Assembly (NCBI GenBank): GCA_002221725.1
Contig: NJFT01000198.1
Location: forward strand, 1 to 64,000
Reading direction: 5' to 3'
DNA from: Scedosporium boydii
Taxonomy: Eukaryota; Ascomycota; Sordariomycetes; Microascales; Microascaceae
DNA: 64,000 nucleotides
Numbering within the stretch: the stretch's first letter is position 1; every line of letters begins with the position of its first letter. Below the pieces are notes generated by a model that was given only the letters and a program-made list of their open reading frames with translations, made no database searches and was not told the DNA's origin. Below are positions 9,490-18,150 of the stretch, in pieces. Position numbers and translations under genes: made by a program.

Positions 9490-11400
9490 ATGCCACGACG
9501 TAAGGTTGCCGAAAGGAGTCGCCCCATCAAGCGGCGGTCACGTTCCGGTTGCAAGTAGGTCTATCATTTCGCACTCCACCCCCTATCCCCGCCACTCACT
9601 CTTCCTTCCTGCATCAACTCCCTTGATGAGGCCTGAGTTGCTTACTTCTACGCGTCGCTAAGCTCCTGCCGCACTCGGAAAGTCAAATGCGATGAGACCC
9701 GGCCACAATGCATGAACTGTGCAAAGCGGGGTCTCGCTTGTGACAATGGGCTCCGCCTCAAGTGGGAAGAGGAGTTTGTAGCTCACGGACGGGCCTTTGG
9801 GCGACAGGGAGTGTGGAGCAAAGAGCACCCGCGGCGGTCTCGGCAGGCATCTCCGCCTGGTAGTGAGCTGGGCACGACTTGCCTGTATCTTCCCAAAACC
9901 ATACCAACCGAGGCGCATCATTTCATCAATATCTTTGTCCGGCACCTCGAGAATAATATGGCGGATCAGAATGAGGATGACTTGGACGAGAGCACGAGCG
10001 TCGGGCGCAAAAGCTCTGTCCCTGGCTCTCCGGGCGCGGACTCACAACTCACGACGTATTACCGCGACTCCATGTCCCCATCATCCTCCTACGAGTACCC
10101 TACTGCCACGTTACCGACATCTCTCTCACCTTTTCCATGTCTTGATGACTTCAATCCTAGCCTCCTCGAGTATTACTTCTTACGTCTATGTCCCCTAACG
10201 ATGTCATCTCATCTCATCACCTCCCCCTTTGTCGATTTGATACTACCACTCTTTGCAGCCGGAGGACAAGAATTTGCCTTGCAGTCCATAATGGCCTTCT
10301 CCGCTCGGCACAGGAGCCTAACTGACTCTACCTGGTCCCGAGTCGCTCTGTCACTTAAAGGCAGGGCTCTTTCCGCCCTTCGACAGAGGCTTGGTCTTCT
10401 TGATATAACGGCCGATGCCATCGCGGACCCGCAAGTACCCGTTGCGATGATGTTCCTATGTCTCGACGAAATCTTAGACAATTGTGATCATCGCTGGGTC
10501 ATACATCTCCGCGCCTGTCAGGGTTGGCTACGTCGCCGGAAACAGCTTCTTTCTTCTTGCACTTCTTCTTATTCCTCTTCACTTGGCTTGCACTCCGAGG
10601 ACAGCCTGGTCATTTTCGCGGAACGCTTCTTCGCCTTTCAGGACGCTATCAGCAGAACGGCCTGCGGGAACTCTCCTCAATTCGGCTTGGAGTACTGGCA
10701 GAGTCCTCCTCAGCTTGAGTCTAATACCCAGGGCTGGATCGGATGTAGCCCGGCGTTGGCGAGGATCATATTTCAGATCACGGAGCTCGGCCGCACGAGA
10801 GGTCACGAGAAGTTGTGCTCCGATGAGTTCGAGAAGCAGGCAAGATCTTTGGAAGAGGACCTCGAGTCACTTGGTTACGGAGGACCCCAGATTCAAGAAG
10901 TCCAAAAGGGCGGTAATAGCCCACTTATTATCGACAGCGAAATAGACAGCTCGTCTGAGCTCATGCGGGAAGCAGCCAAGTTATATCATCACTGCCTGCT
11001 ACACGACGCTTCGCCATCAACGCCCCTAGTGGCAGAGACAGTCAGCGGAATCCTACGAAACATACACGAGCACGTACAGGCAGGGAGCACCTCTGGCATG
11101 GCATTTCCTCTCTTCATCGCAGCTGTCGAACTGGACCCACTGAACGACGAGCTGGTGTTTAGAAGTAAAAACAACCGCCTTATTGGAGAGCGTGTCTCCG
11201 GGAGACGACTTGTGCTCGAGATATTAGAAGCATTATCCGGATTAGCCCTCTTTAACATTGCCAAGACTCGTACGGTTATTCGCAATATTTGGGCAATGCG
11301 AGACTTGAGCTTAGATGAAGATCGAGGGACGGGTACCGGAGCACAAAATGACTGGAGTGTCTATGTCAGTCCGTATTGCTCGAATATCAGCCTCGCGTGA
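9490..11400 (+). CDS. Zn2Cys6 fungal transcription factor, likely regulator of the adjacent cluster
   Basis: Two exons, 9490-9554 and 9663-11400, join to 1803 bases, giving 600 residues. The 108-base intron falls inside the DNA-binding domain, as is common in this family. The spliced zinc cluster is complete: Cys21, Cys24, Cys31, Cys38, Cys41 and Cys48 (GCNSCRTRKVKCDE then CMNCAKRGLAC), preceded by a basic stretch (RPIKRRSRSG). From about residue 185 the text NPSLLEYYFLRLCP...SLKGRALSALRQRLG matches the fungal-specific transcription factor domain 2 (Fungal_trans_2). Between the two lies an acidic/serine-rich linker (QNEDDLDEST). It is nuclear by inference. It is divergent from the reductase gene, and its own upstream region carries the 19-bp element, so it is the obvious candidate to bind that element. 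Confidence 0.92.
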
Positions 11401-12029
11401 GAGTGTTCTTCGAGCCATCCTTTGTTTTGACATGTCCCGGGGAGGCGGGGGACGATGCGAGCCGGAGATAGGAAGATAGTCACCAACGATGCGCCATGGC
11501 ATAAATGTACTGAATATATATCGGAATCCTGGGTAATGATTATCCAACGGCGCAATGGCGGCCTGGATTCGGTGGGCATTGCGAGGACGGGTATTGGACG
11601 GCGTTTATTATGATTACCAGTAAGTGGCACTTAGGATCAACTCTTGGGTTGTGAGATTCCCAGTGCGTGAGATGACGAAGTGAGGTGAATGGGCTCGCTT
11701 AAAGAACGCAGTAGAGACTTGGGCAGCGCGTTTATGGATGCCGTCCCAGAGCCGCCGAGAGCCGCGTCTTTTTAGCAATGTAACTTAGCAATGACATCGA
11801 CCCGATCGTGCAAGTTGTCTCAATGCCTCTGAGAGGTCGATGGGTGTTGAGAACACGTGAAGGTGCGTCGGATCCGAGAGGGGTACATTATTTAAAACAA
11901 AAGGTAACCAACCGCCTTCAAAGTTCGAACGCGATAAACCCGACCCTTTCCCCTCCCAACCTTCTGACCTCCTAACAAAAGTGCCTCCATCCGATTATAT
12001 TAAGGAACTGGCTAGTTACCACTCTCGCG
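11401..12029. other. Intergenic with half of a dispersed 51-bp repeat
   Basis: No coding text is recognised. Bases 11691-11741 form one copy of a degenerate 51-bp repeat (other copy 14378-14428). At 11854-11866 the stretch CACGTGAAGGTGC resembles the first ten bases of the cluster promoter element, but the match then fails. Confidence 0.5.
11691..11741 (+). repeat. Degenerate dispersed repeat, copy 1
   Basis: It aligns without gaps to 14378-14428 in direct orientation, sharing for example GGGCAGCGCGTTTA followed by GGATGC. I count nine differences in 51 bases, seven of them transitions (A/G or C/T). No coding capacity. It may be a remnant of a mobile element or a repeat-induced mutation target. 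Confidence 0.5.
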
Positions 12030-12864
12030 ATGTCATCTTCACAGGCAATGTCGGCCGAGAAGCCGATGAAGCAAGACGACATGAAACGAGGTTTGTCCCT
12101 ACAGTTCTCAGTCAACTTTGACCATGCCTCTGATTATGCTGCACCTTGAGCGTTATTCATGTTCCTGACATCACGAGTCCGACAGCACTGGCCCTTCTGG
12201 ATGCGCAGGTTGGCGAAAACGACCTGCTGATGAGCGTTGCACCCATTCGATTGATCTCCATCGGAGGTTCCCTCGCTGTCTGTGTGCTGGGCAACCGTGA
12301 ATCCTCCTACGACATCGACTGCGTTCTGGATCCCAATATTGCAGCAGCTTCCCAGTACGCAGACGAGTTCAAGAGAGCGGTAGAGTCGCAACAAAGGGCG
12401 ATCTCGCGAATCACTGGCTGAACCGTCAGCTGGAGACGTTCATCTCGCGCACCAAGCGTGCCAATCTTTTCATGGAGTCGGTTCAGCAAGGGATTCCCAT
12501 CTATTCGGGCACTAATCTTACTATTTACGCCGGGCGATTGGATTGGGCTTTGGAACGAAAGTTACGGCGAGTTGCGCATGCCAAGGATCGCCGTAAACAG
12601 AAGGATGTCGATATCCCCGATGATGCTGCGGCCCTGATCCGTCGCATGGTAAGCGATTCGGGCCGGCCGTTAACTTTCTAGTATGCCTCCAGCCTCAACT
12701 ACAACGGCTTTGATGTGCCTCCGACAAAAGGAGCTCTACAAGAGGTCGCTCAGTACTATGCTAGTGTGTACAAGGATGTCGGTCTTGTCGAGTTAGTGTG
12801 GGATGATGACCAACAGAAGAACAAATACAAGGGTTTTGATAACCAGTGGGTATGGTATGAGTAG
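12030..12864 (+). pseudogene. Nucleotidyltransferase-like (DUF7582-type) gene with a frameshift
   Basis: The product text includes LISIGGSLAVCVLGNRESSYDID, a nucleotidyltransferase-fold opening with GGS and a following DID pair, then WLNRQLETFISRTKRANLF, RLDWALERKLRRVAH and a C-terminal YASSLNYNGFDVPP. I think this is the small fungal family listed as DUF7582, without certainty. An intron at about 12649-12681 (GTAAGC...TCTAG) joins RRM to YASS cleanly, and the TAG ends at 12864. The reading frame breaks near 12386: after KRAVES the expected ATKGDLANHWLN continues only in another frame (a one-base loss or a two-base gain), otherwise TGA follows at 12419. The first exon (ATG 12030, MSSSQAMSAEKP) is plausible, but its splice to the conserved part near 12150 does not preserve phase with the obvious GTTTGT donor. 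It is either a pseudogene or an assembly error. Confidence 0.6.
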
Positions 12865-12965
12865 AGCCTCGAATGGGCATAGACGACAATGACACGGCGT
12901 AAGATGGAATGGAGGCAGGGAATGACGTGTGTATTACTACCGGTATGCTCATCTAACAATAAACA

Positions 12966-13718
12966 TCATACCGTATAGAAATGACCTGTTGAAGTCGTGA
13001 TGTTTCTGTCGTGGAAGGGGCTGTCAAAGTACATGATATCGTCAGGGTTGATGATCAGCTCCTTGTCCAACCGAGGCACTTTGGCCGTCCATGGCGGACA
13101 GCATTCCAGCACTTCGGGAGGTTCGGCCTCGGGTCCTTCGGCCGCGCCGCTACGGCGCAAGCCAATCTCAAGTCGCCACAAAAAGGATAGCACAAGAACC
13201 TCGGCCAGAGACGCCATCACGGCATACTGTTCTGGATCCTCACATTCTGGGTCTGGGATATTGGCCGTAGCCCACAGGGGCGACGTGTGGTGCCAAAAGT
13301 ACTCAGTCTCGTATGCGATCATATGGCCGTCTGACGCACAAAAGGCCTCATACAGCCGGTAAAAAGAGCGTTGCGGCGTGTCGCGGGCGCGCCACAGCGG
13401 CATCATGCGCAGACGCATCAGGTCACGGACCTGGCACCTGATAGTCTCGGGCATCGCCATTATGGCACGCGGTGGCGGTGGCAGAACGGCCTGGAAGTGC
13501 CAGTGAGGGAAAGGCCACAGGAGCCGCAGGACAAAGAGCCAGGGGTGAGGCTGGGGCGGATGTTGGAGGCTACGCGCAGCGCGTAACGAGTACCGGAGGC
13601 CGAGTCCCGTCTCTGTCGGCAGGAGACGGTGTCTCAGCTTGATTAACGGCCATCGGTACTTAATGGGCAGGTAGCGAAAGTTCCAGAAATAGAGAAATAT
13701 CTCTCGCAGTCGTGCCAT
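12966..13718 (-). CDS. Hypothetical protein, single exon
   Basis: A 250-residue frame starting at ATG 13718 (MARLREIFLYFWNF). The frame is open further up to 13802, but only with a TTG, and a TAG lies just beyond. The protein is arginine/proline-rich in its N-half (LPIKYRWPLIKLRHRLLP; a PPPP run near residue 82) and has one hydrophobic, possibly helical stretch (AVMASLAEVLVLSFLWRLEIG). It ends with an acidic segment. I recognise no family. It is tail-to-tail with the DUF7582-like gene about 100 bases away. The length of the frame in GC-rich DNA makes a chance open frame possible but unlikely. Confidence 0.5.
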   Translation of the reverse strand: MARLREIFLYFWNFRYLPIKYRWPLIKLRHRLLPTETGLGLRYSLRAARSLQHPPQPHPWLFVLRLLWPFPHWHFQAVLPPPPRAIMAMPETIRCQVRDLMRLRMMPLWRARDTPQRSFYRLYEAFCASDGHMIAYETEYFWHHTSPLWATANIPDPECEDPEQYAVMASLAEVLVLSFLWRLEIGLRRSGAAEGPEAEPPEVLECCPPWTAKVPRLDKELIINPDDIMYFDSPFHDRNITTSTGHFYTV

Positions 13719-14648
13719 GTTGACGAGAGCGTCGAGGCAGTGGACGGTGAGGAGATGATAAACGGGCAACTGATCTCTGGTCTGGGCGACGAAAGATTTC
13801 AATGTTGATTTAATGCACTAGGGACATACTGTGTGTAACATTTCTAACTCTGCACTACGCATTGTAATGTAAGTGACCATCTTCGGTGTACAAAGCACTG
13901 CTAGAAGCGCAGGAAAATAGCCTTGTGAAATGACTATTAAAATAGCGTGAAAGAAGAGAATCGTGAAAATATATATATATAAAGAAAAGAAAGAAAAAAA
14001 AAGAATCTGTTTTACAGAGGTTGGGGGAACGGCCACTCGTTATATGCTGGCACTCCTGCCCCCCCCCCGCCCCCTTCCATAATCACCAATGAATGACACT
14101 GTCAACTTTCCGGTTGCGATTGAGACTTCTAGTTTGTGAGTTTAACGGCTGGCCTCAACAGTTCAGAGCTACGCCGGCGTCCGGCATAGCCTTAGCTGGA
14201 GATGTCTGGATTGTCCAAAATTGGATGAACAGGGTCGCCGGTGGATGGGCTTGGCATCTACTGGAGAATAATTGTAGTAACATATTTTTCACAAATCTTG
14301 GAGAGCCAGATCAAGTCCCAGTCAGTGTAGCGGAAGCAGGAGACAGACGGCAATTTAAGTAAGGTGAGTTTGTTTACGGGCTTGCTTAGGGGATGCAGTA
14401 GGGGCTGGGGCAGCGCGTTTAAGGATGCGTACTACTTACTGTTGCCTTCCTTGTGTCGTAGCGTAAAGCGGCATGACAGGCTCATATACTACCGGGCAAC
14501 ATCTTCTCAAAGAGCCACGGTTATGTGAACTACCAGAAGCATACAGCTTGTCATATTATATTCAAAGGCAAATCTCTCAAGTCTATACGGCCAGCACCAA
14601 CTCCCCTCGTCCTTGTCCACACGAACTACCGCATGACAGCCGATGAAC
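13719..14648. other. Intergenic, low complexity
   Basis: It contains an AT/purine-rich tract (about 13965-14005, TATATATATA then AAAGAAAGAAAAAAAAAAG), a poly-C run at about 14059-14075, and copy 2 of the dispersed 51-bp repeat. No gene is recognised. Confidence 0.5.
14378..14428 (+). repeat. Degenerate dispersed repeat, copy 2
   Basis: Partner of 11691-11741, same orientation, nine mismatches in 51 bases and mostly transitions. Lies 2.7 kb away on the other side of two genes. Confidence 0.5.
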
Positions 14649-16610
14649 TCAACCCCAAACATAGTCGTCTTCTAAGATTCCCAGGCACGACGCCTCTAGC
14701 GTCACAGAGGATATCGGTCTCTTTATGGATCTCCCTCGCCGTCTTCGTCGGGATGCAGTATGATCTGTCCCGCATCCAACCGCTCGACATATATCCGGCC
14801 ATCGATCAAGCTTTATACTCAACGATTTCGTTACAGGTTCCCCGGCCTCATCGGGTACCTGTCGTAGATAGGTAGACGTCATGCATCGACTTCCGAGACG
14901 AGCATCTCCGCCCCTCCAATACCATCTCGACTCGGGAGGAATGAATCCGTCAGGGCCCCTTCCCTTCTCTTCCATCATGACGGCTCCGAGCTGACCTAGC
15001 AACACCACTTTGGTATCCCACGTGCCCTCCCGCCACGGCAGGCTATACGCAACAGCCGCTGCCGTCATACGCAAGTCGTGGTCTCGGCAACACGTCACGA
15101 CACACAGGAGAGGCATAAGGACTCCCTCACCAAGCATCATCAGAGTCGGGGCTTTGCCGGTCATCTCTTGATCGACGAATTCGATGCAGCGGTCAAGGAG
15201 ATCGCGAAACTGTGCCGTAAACCCATCAAGCTCGACACCCGTCGGATCGAGACAGCAGCTGACCATGATCCAGATCACCTGCCAGTGAAGCAAGAGGAGC
15301 CGTAGCGTGCGACTGCCGGCAGCGCTTGTCTTAGGGTCGTCGAGATAGCCCTCAAGAACGGATTTCCAGCGGCACAGACAAGACAGGAATTTTGCTCGCC
15401 TCACTGACACCTCAAAAGGGCAAAAATTGTTGTCGTAGGTCGTGAGGCAAAGAGATGTCACGGCGAGTGTGTAGAATCGGCCCCAATACGCGACAGCCTT
15501 CGAAATGGGATCGATCCTTGGACGAGGGAACCTGAACTCGGGCTCGACGCGAAGATGGCGGACGTACGACCATGTGGACTTTAGTTGGTGTGTAAATAGG
15601 CCCATGACAGCGAGCTGGGGTAGCACGTATTCTACGTCCTCTAGCCCGTGAGCCGCCAACTCGGCACCGGAAAATAACGTGATGGAGCGCTGTAGTGTGC
15701 CGATGCCGCAGCTGACAAGGTTATCGGCTGCACTAAGGTTTCCCTGGAGCATCTCATACACGATGAGAAGCAAAGTCATGGCGAATATCTTTCTGTGGCG
15801 GCTTGGGTCTTCACCACCATTATCGCCGAGTGACACTCGGAAAGCTGAGATGGCATTGAGATGGTGGACAAGAGAGGCGCGGTGATGTTCATTGGCGATG
15901 TTTTGGGCCGACCACGGGCTGAGCACTGACGGGGGTGGTCTGGTAGTGGAGAAGGTCTGCCTTTGTGGCGTAGTGGTGCCCTCCGAGAAAATGGCTTTGG
16001 CTAGCGCTCCAACGGCTAGGATTGATTCGCGGACACAGCTATCCTGAAGTCCTTCCGACACCACTTGAGACCATAGCTCGGTGTCGCAGTGCCCAGAGAG
16101 TTCAGGGGCAACTTTATAGCGAAAGATAGTGAAATAAACGGCTTCCGTGCCGTTGAGCGAAGGTAGACCTGTCAAGGGCCGTGGCAACTGGGCTTTAGAC
16201 CAATCCGGACCAGGTCCTCTACTATCGGAGCCCGAAGCGACAACGGTAGGCGGGACAGGGCTCAGCCGCGGTAAAAGATAATACAGTGGGCGATGGGCGG
16301 GTTCAACCTTGGATTTCTGAGGGTGGGCGGGCCGGGGACAATGGACGGGCCAGCTACACTGCTTTTGAATCGCTGCACAACGTGTACATGTGGGCTTTGT
16401 CTCATCGCATTTGACCTTGCGCGCTTTGCACGTCAAACATCCGGATCGACTCTTTGGCTTGCTGGCCCGGGTCCTCTTGTGAGTCTTAGTCTCGACTTGG
16501 TGGTCCAGGGCGTTCACATGGGGCGCCAGGAGGACTCTAGGACGTAAGAGGGGTAGGCTCATCGATTTCATGGGCGGGCATGAGCCGATCTGGTCATGGT
16601 TCGGAGGCAT
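14649..16610 (-). CDS. Zn2Cys6 fungal transcription factor
   Basis: A single open frame of 653 residues from ATG 16610 to TGA 14649. The zinc cluster is complete: Cys58, Cys61, Cys68, Cys75, Cys78 and Cys85 (GCLTCKARKVKCDE, then CTRCAAIQKQC), with basic residues before it (THKRTRASKPKSRSG). The middle region (ELSGHCDTELWSQVVSEGLQ, then ESILAVGALAKAIFSEG) matches the Fungal_trans_2 type regulatory domain. The last 40 residues after RRRRRGRSIKRP look less conserved, and an unrecognised 3' intron is possible. Nothing adjacent suggests a target pathway. The neighbour upstream on the plus strand is the small secreted protein gene at 17422. Confidence 0.88.
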   Translation of the reverse strand: MPPNHDQIGSCPPMKSMSLPLLRPRVLLAPHVNALDHQVETKTHKRTRASKPKSRSGCLTCKARKVKCDETKPTCTRCAAIQKQCSWPVHCPRPAHPQKSKVEPAHRPLYYLLPRLSPVPPTVVASGSDSRGPGPDWSKAQLPRPLTGLPSLNGTEAVYFTIFRYKVAPELSGHCDTELWSQVVSEGLQDSCVRESILAVGALAKAIFSEGTTTPQRQTFSTTRPPPSVLSPWSAQNIANEHHRASLVHHLNAISAFRVSLGDNGGEDPSRHRKIFAMTLLLIVYEMLQGNLSAADNLVSCGIGTLQRSITLFSGAELAAHGLEDVEYVLPQLAVMGLFTHQLKSTWSYVRHLRVEPEFRFPRPRIDPISKAVAYWGRFYTLAVTSLCLTTYDNNFCPFEVSVRRAKFLSCLCRWKSVLEGYLDDPKTSAAGSRTLRLLLLHWQVIWIMVSCCLDPTGVELDGFTAQFRDLLDRCIEFVDQEMTGKAPTLMMLGEGVLMPLLCVVTCCRDHDLRMTAAAVAYSLPWREGTWDTKVVLLGQLGAVMMEEKGRGPDGFIPPESRWYWRGGDARLGSRCMTSTYLRQVPDEAGEPVTKSLSIKLDRWPDICRAVGCGTDHTASRRRRRGRSIKRPISSVTLEASCLGILEDDYVWG

Positions 16611-17421
16611 ATTGATTGCTCAGTGGGGGATGGGCAGGATAGACCAAAAACAACAGCAGATAGATGGAGTAGTTTAGGAAAAGAGGGATGGGGCGATGGG
16701 CATGAGCCTAGTTCCCTCACCGCAAAAATGCATAATGAACGCATTGACTCGCAGGGCGAGGGTGGCAGCAGCAGGTTTAGTTTGTATATTTTTCTCCCAA
16801 GACGTGCAAAGTGCTTCTTATGGCGCAGGGGCTGATTTACACTCGTGAATCTATTGGTTCCCTGAATACGACAGAGCAATGAGCCAATCAAGGACGCCGT
16901 CTCATTCTCCAATGTAACTCGAAAGCTAGCTTCTCCTGGGCCCAAAATCTTACCTCGATTTCCCGGCCGGCCACTCCGTCCCGGAATGAAGGTGAAGCGG
17001 GCCGATCAGCGCTGAGGTCCTGACTCCTCCGACTTGTTGCAGCAGCAAACACTGCCTGAAAATGGATTCATTCGTCCGCAAGACTGCGTCTCTCATTCTA
17101 GTTCTGCGCTTACCGTTGTCATTGTTACCATCAGCTTACAGTACTGCCGAGAGCCATTCTTCCAAGCTAGAATCTTATACGTGGGAGTTTCCCGAGGCCG
17201 GGTGATTGGCCATCAAAGGGACAAGACGATGCATCGTGAATGATTGATTTATTTTCAGAGGCGATGTTGAGTTGGAATCAGATCGCCAGCTTGGGGTAGC
17301 GAGCGGGTATAAAGCGCCGCCTTCCTCGCCCTCAACTCCTCTGTTCAACTTCCCTCCATCATCAGTCACCTACTCTCCAATTTTGTTACCAAACGCTCTC
17401 AACGACGGAAAGGAAGAAAAA
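16611..17421. promoter_or_regulatory. Divergent intergenic region with TATA box
   Basis: It separates the Zn2Cys6 gene (minus) from the secreted-protein gene (plus). A TATAAA at about 17308 lies about 110 bases before the ATG at 17422 and fits a core promoter. No gene is recognised. Confidence 0.5.
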
Positions 17422-18150
17422 ATGGTTCAAATCTTTACTACCGCGGCCGCTTTGCTGGCTCTTGCATCCATCGGGGGAGTTGTTGGCGCCCCGACCGAAC
17501 CCCAGGGGAACGTCACGTTTGTTTCTCGTACTCTGGAGGAAGCCAGAGCCTTGGTGAGATCTCCCAAAGTTCCTCACTTGTCCCTTACATGTCATGCCAG
17601 AGAAATCTAACAATGTCGACAGTCCGAACTGTTCAAACGAGAAGGGCCTGCTGAGCACGCCAGTCTCGAGAGCCGCCAAATCCCGGCCTTCGGCGCGTAC
17701 TTTGAACATTGGGCCTTCCAGGGCGCCGGCTTCTACCATCGCGCCAACATCGATAACAAGGGTTACTACATCGGCGACGAGGTAAGGTTCTTCCAATCAT
17801 TCCTTGATACAGCTTGGTAATACTCAGTCCTGGGACTTTGGAGGCTAACTAGACGCGTAACAAAAACCATTAGTGGAACAATCGTATTTCCAGTATCCAG
17901 AATTTCGACTATGATAAGAAGTGCACTTACGTAGGTTTCTTTCGCAAACGATAGCCAGTTCCCTTGCTGGGTCACTCGGTTGTTTGATCCTTGCTGACTT
18001 GCCCATCAAATGGCACCATAGTGGACGGACTGGGACGGCAATAGCGCCTGTTACGGCGTCGGTATTGTCCTCGCTGGACGAGTGGAATACGCCTATCTGG
18101 ACTATCCTTTCAATGACGCTATCAGCTGCCGACAGTGCGGGTGGAACTAA
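17422..18150 (+). CDS. Small secreted four-cysteine protein, possibly beta/gamma-crystallin-like
   Basis: Four exons, 17422-17553, 17623-17781, 17874-17930 and 18022-18150, join to a 158-residue protein; all three introns are in phase 0. Residues 1-23 form a clear signal peptide (hydrophobic core LLALASIGGVVG). A Lys-Arg pair at 49-50 (LFKR) fits Kex2-type processing of a propeptide. The mature part reads FGAYFEHWAFQGAGFYHR, WNNRISSIQNF, CTYWTDWDGNSACYG and finally CRQCGWN, with cysteines 114, 126, 152 and 155 able to form two disulfides. The spacing of the aromatic/glycine turn and the WNNRISSI block resemble beta/gamma-crystallin-type secreted proteins; this is a structural guess, not a recognised match. 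Function unknown; an effector or antimicrobial role would be speculation. TATAAA lies about 110 bases upstream. Confidence 0.75.

Noticed and set aside
5436..11400. A fumisoquin-type natural-product cluster, because of the amadoriase-like oxidase
   Set aside because: No nonribosomal peptide synthetase, methyltransferase or hydroxylase gene lies within reach, so the comparison has no further support in this window.
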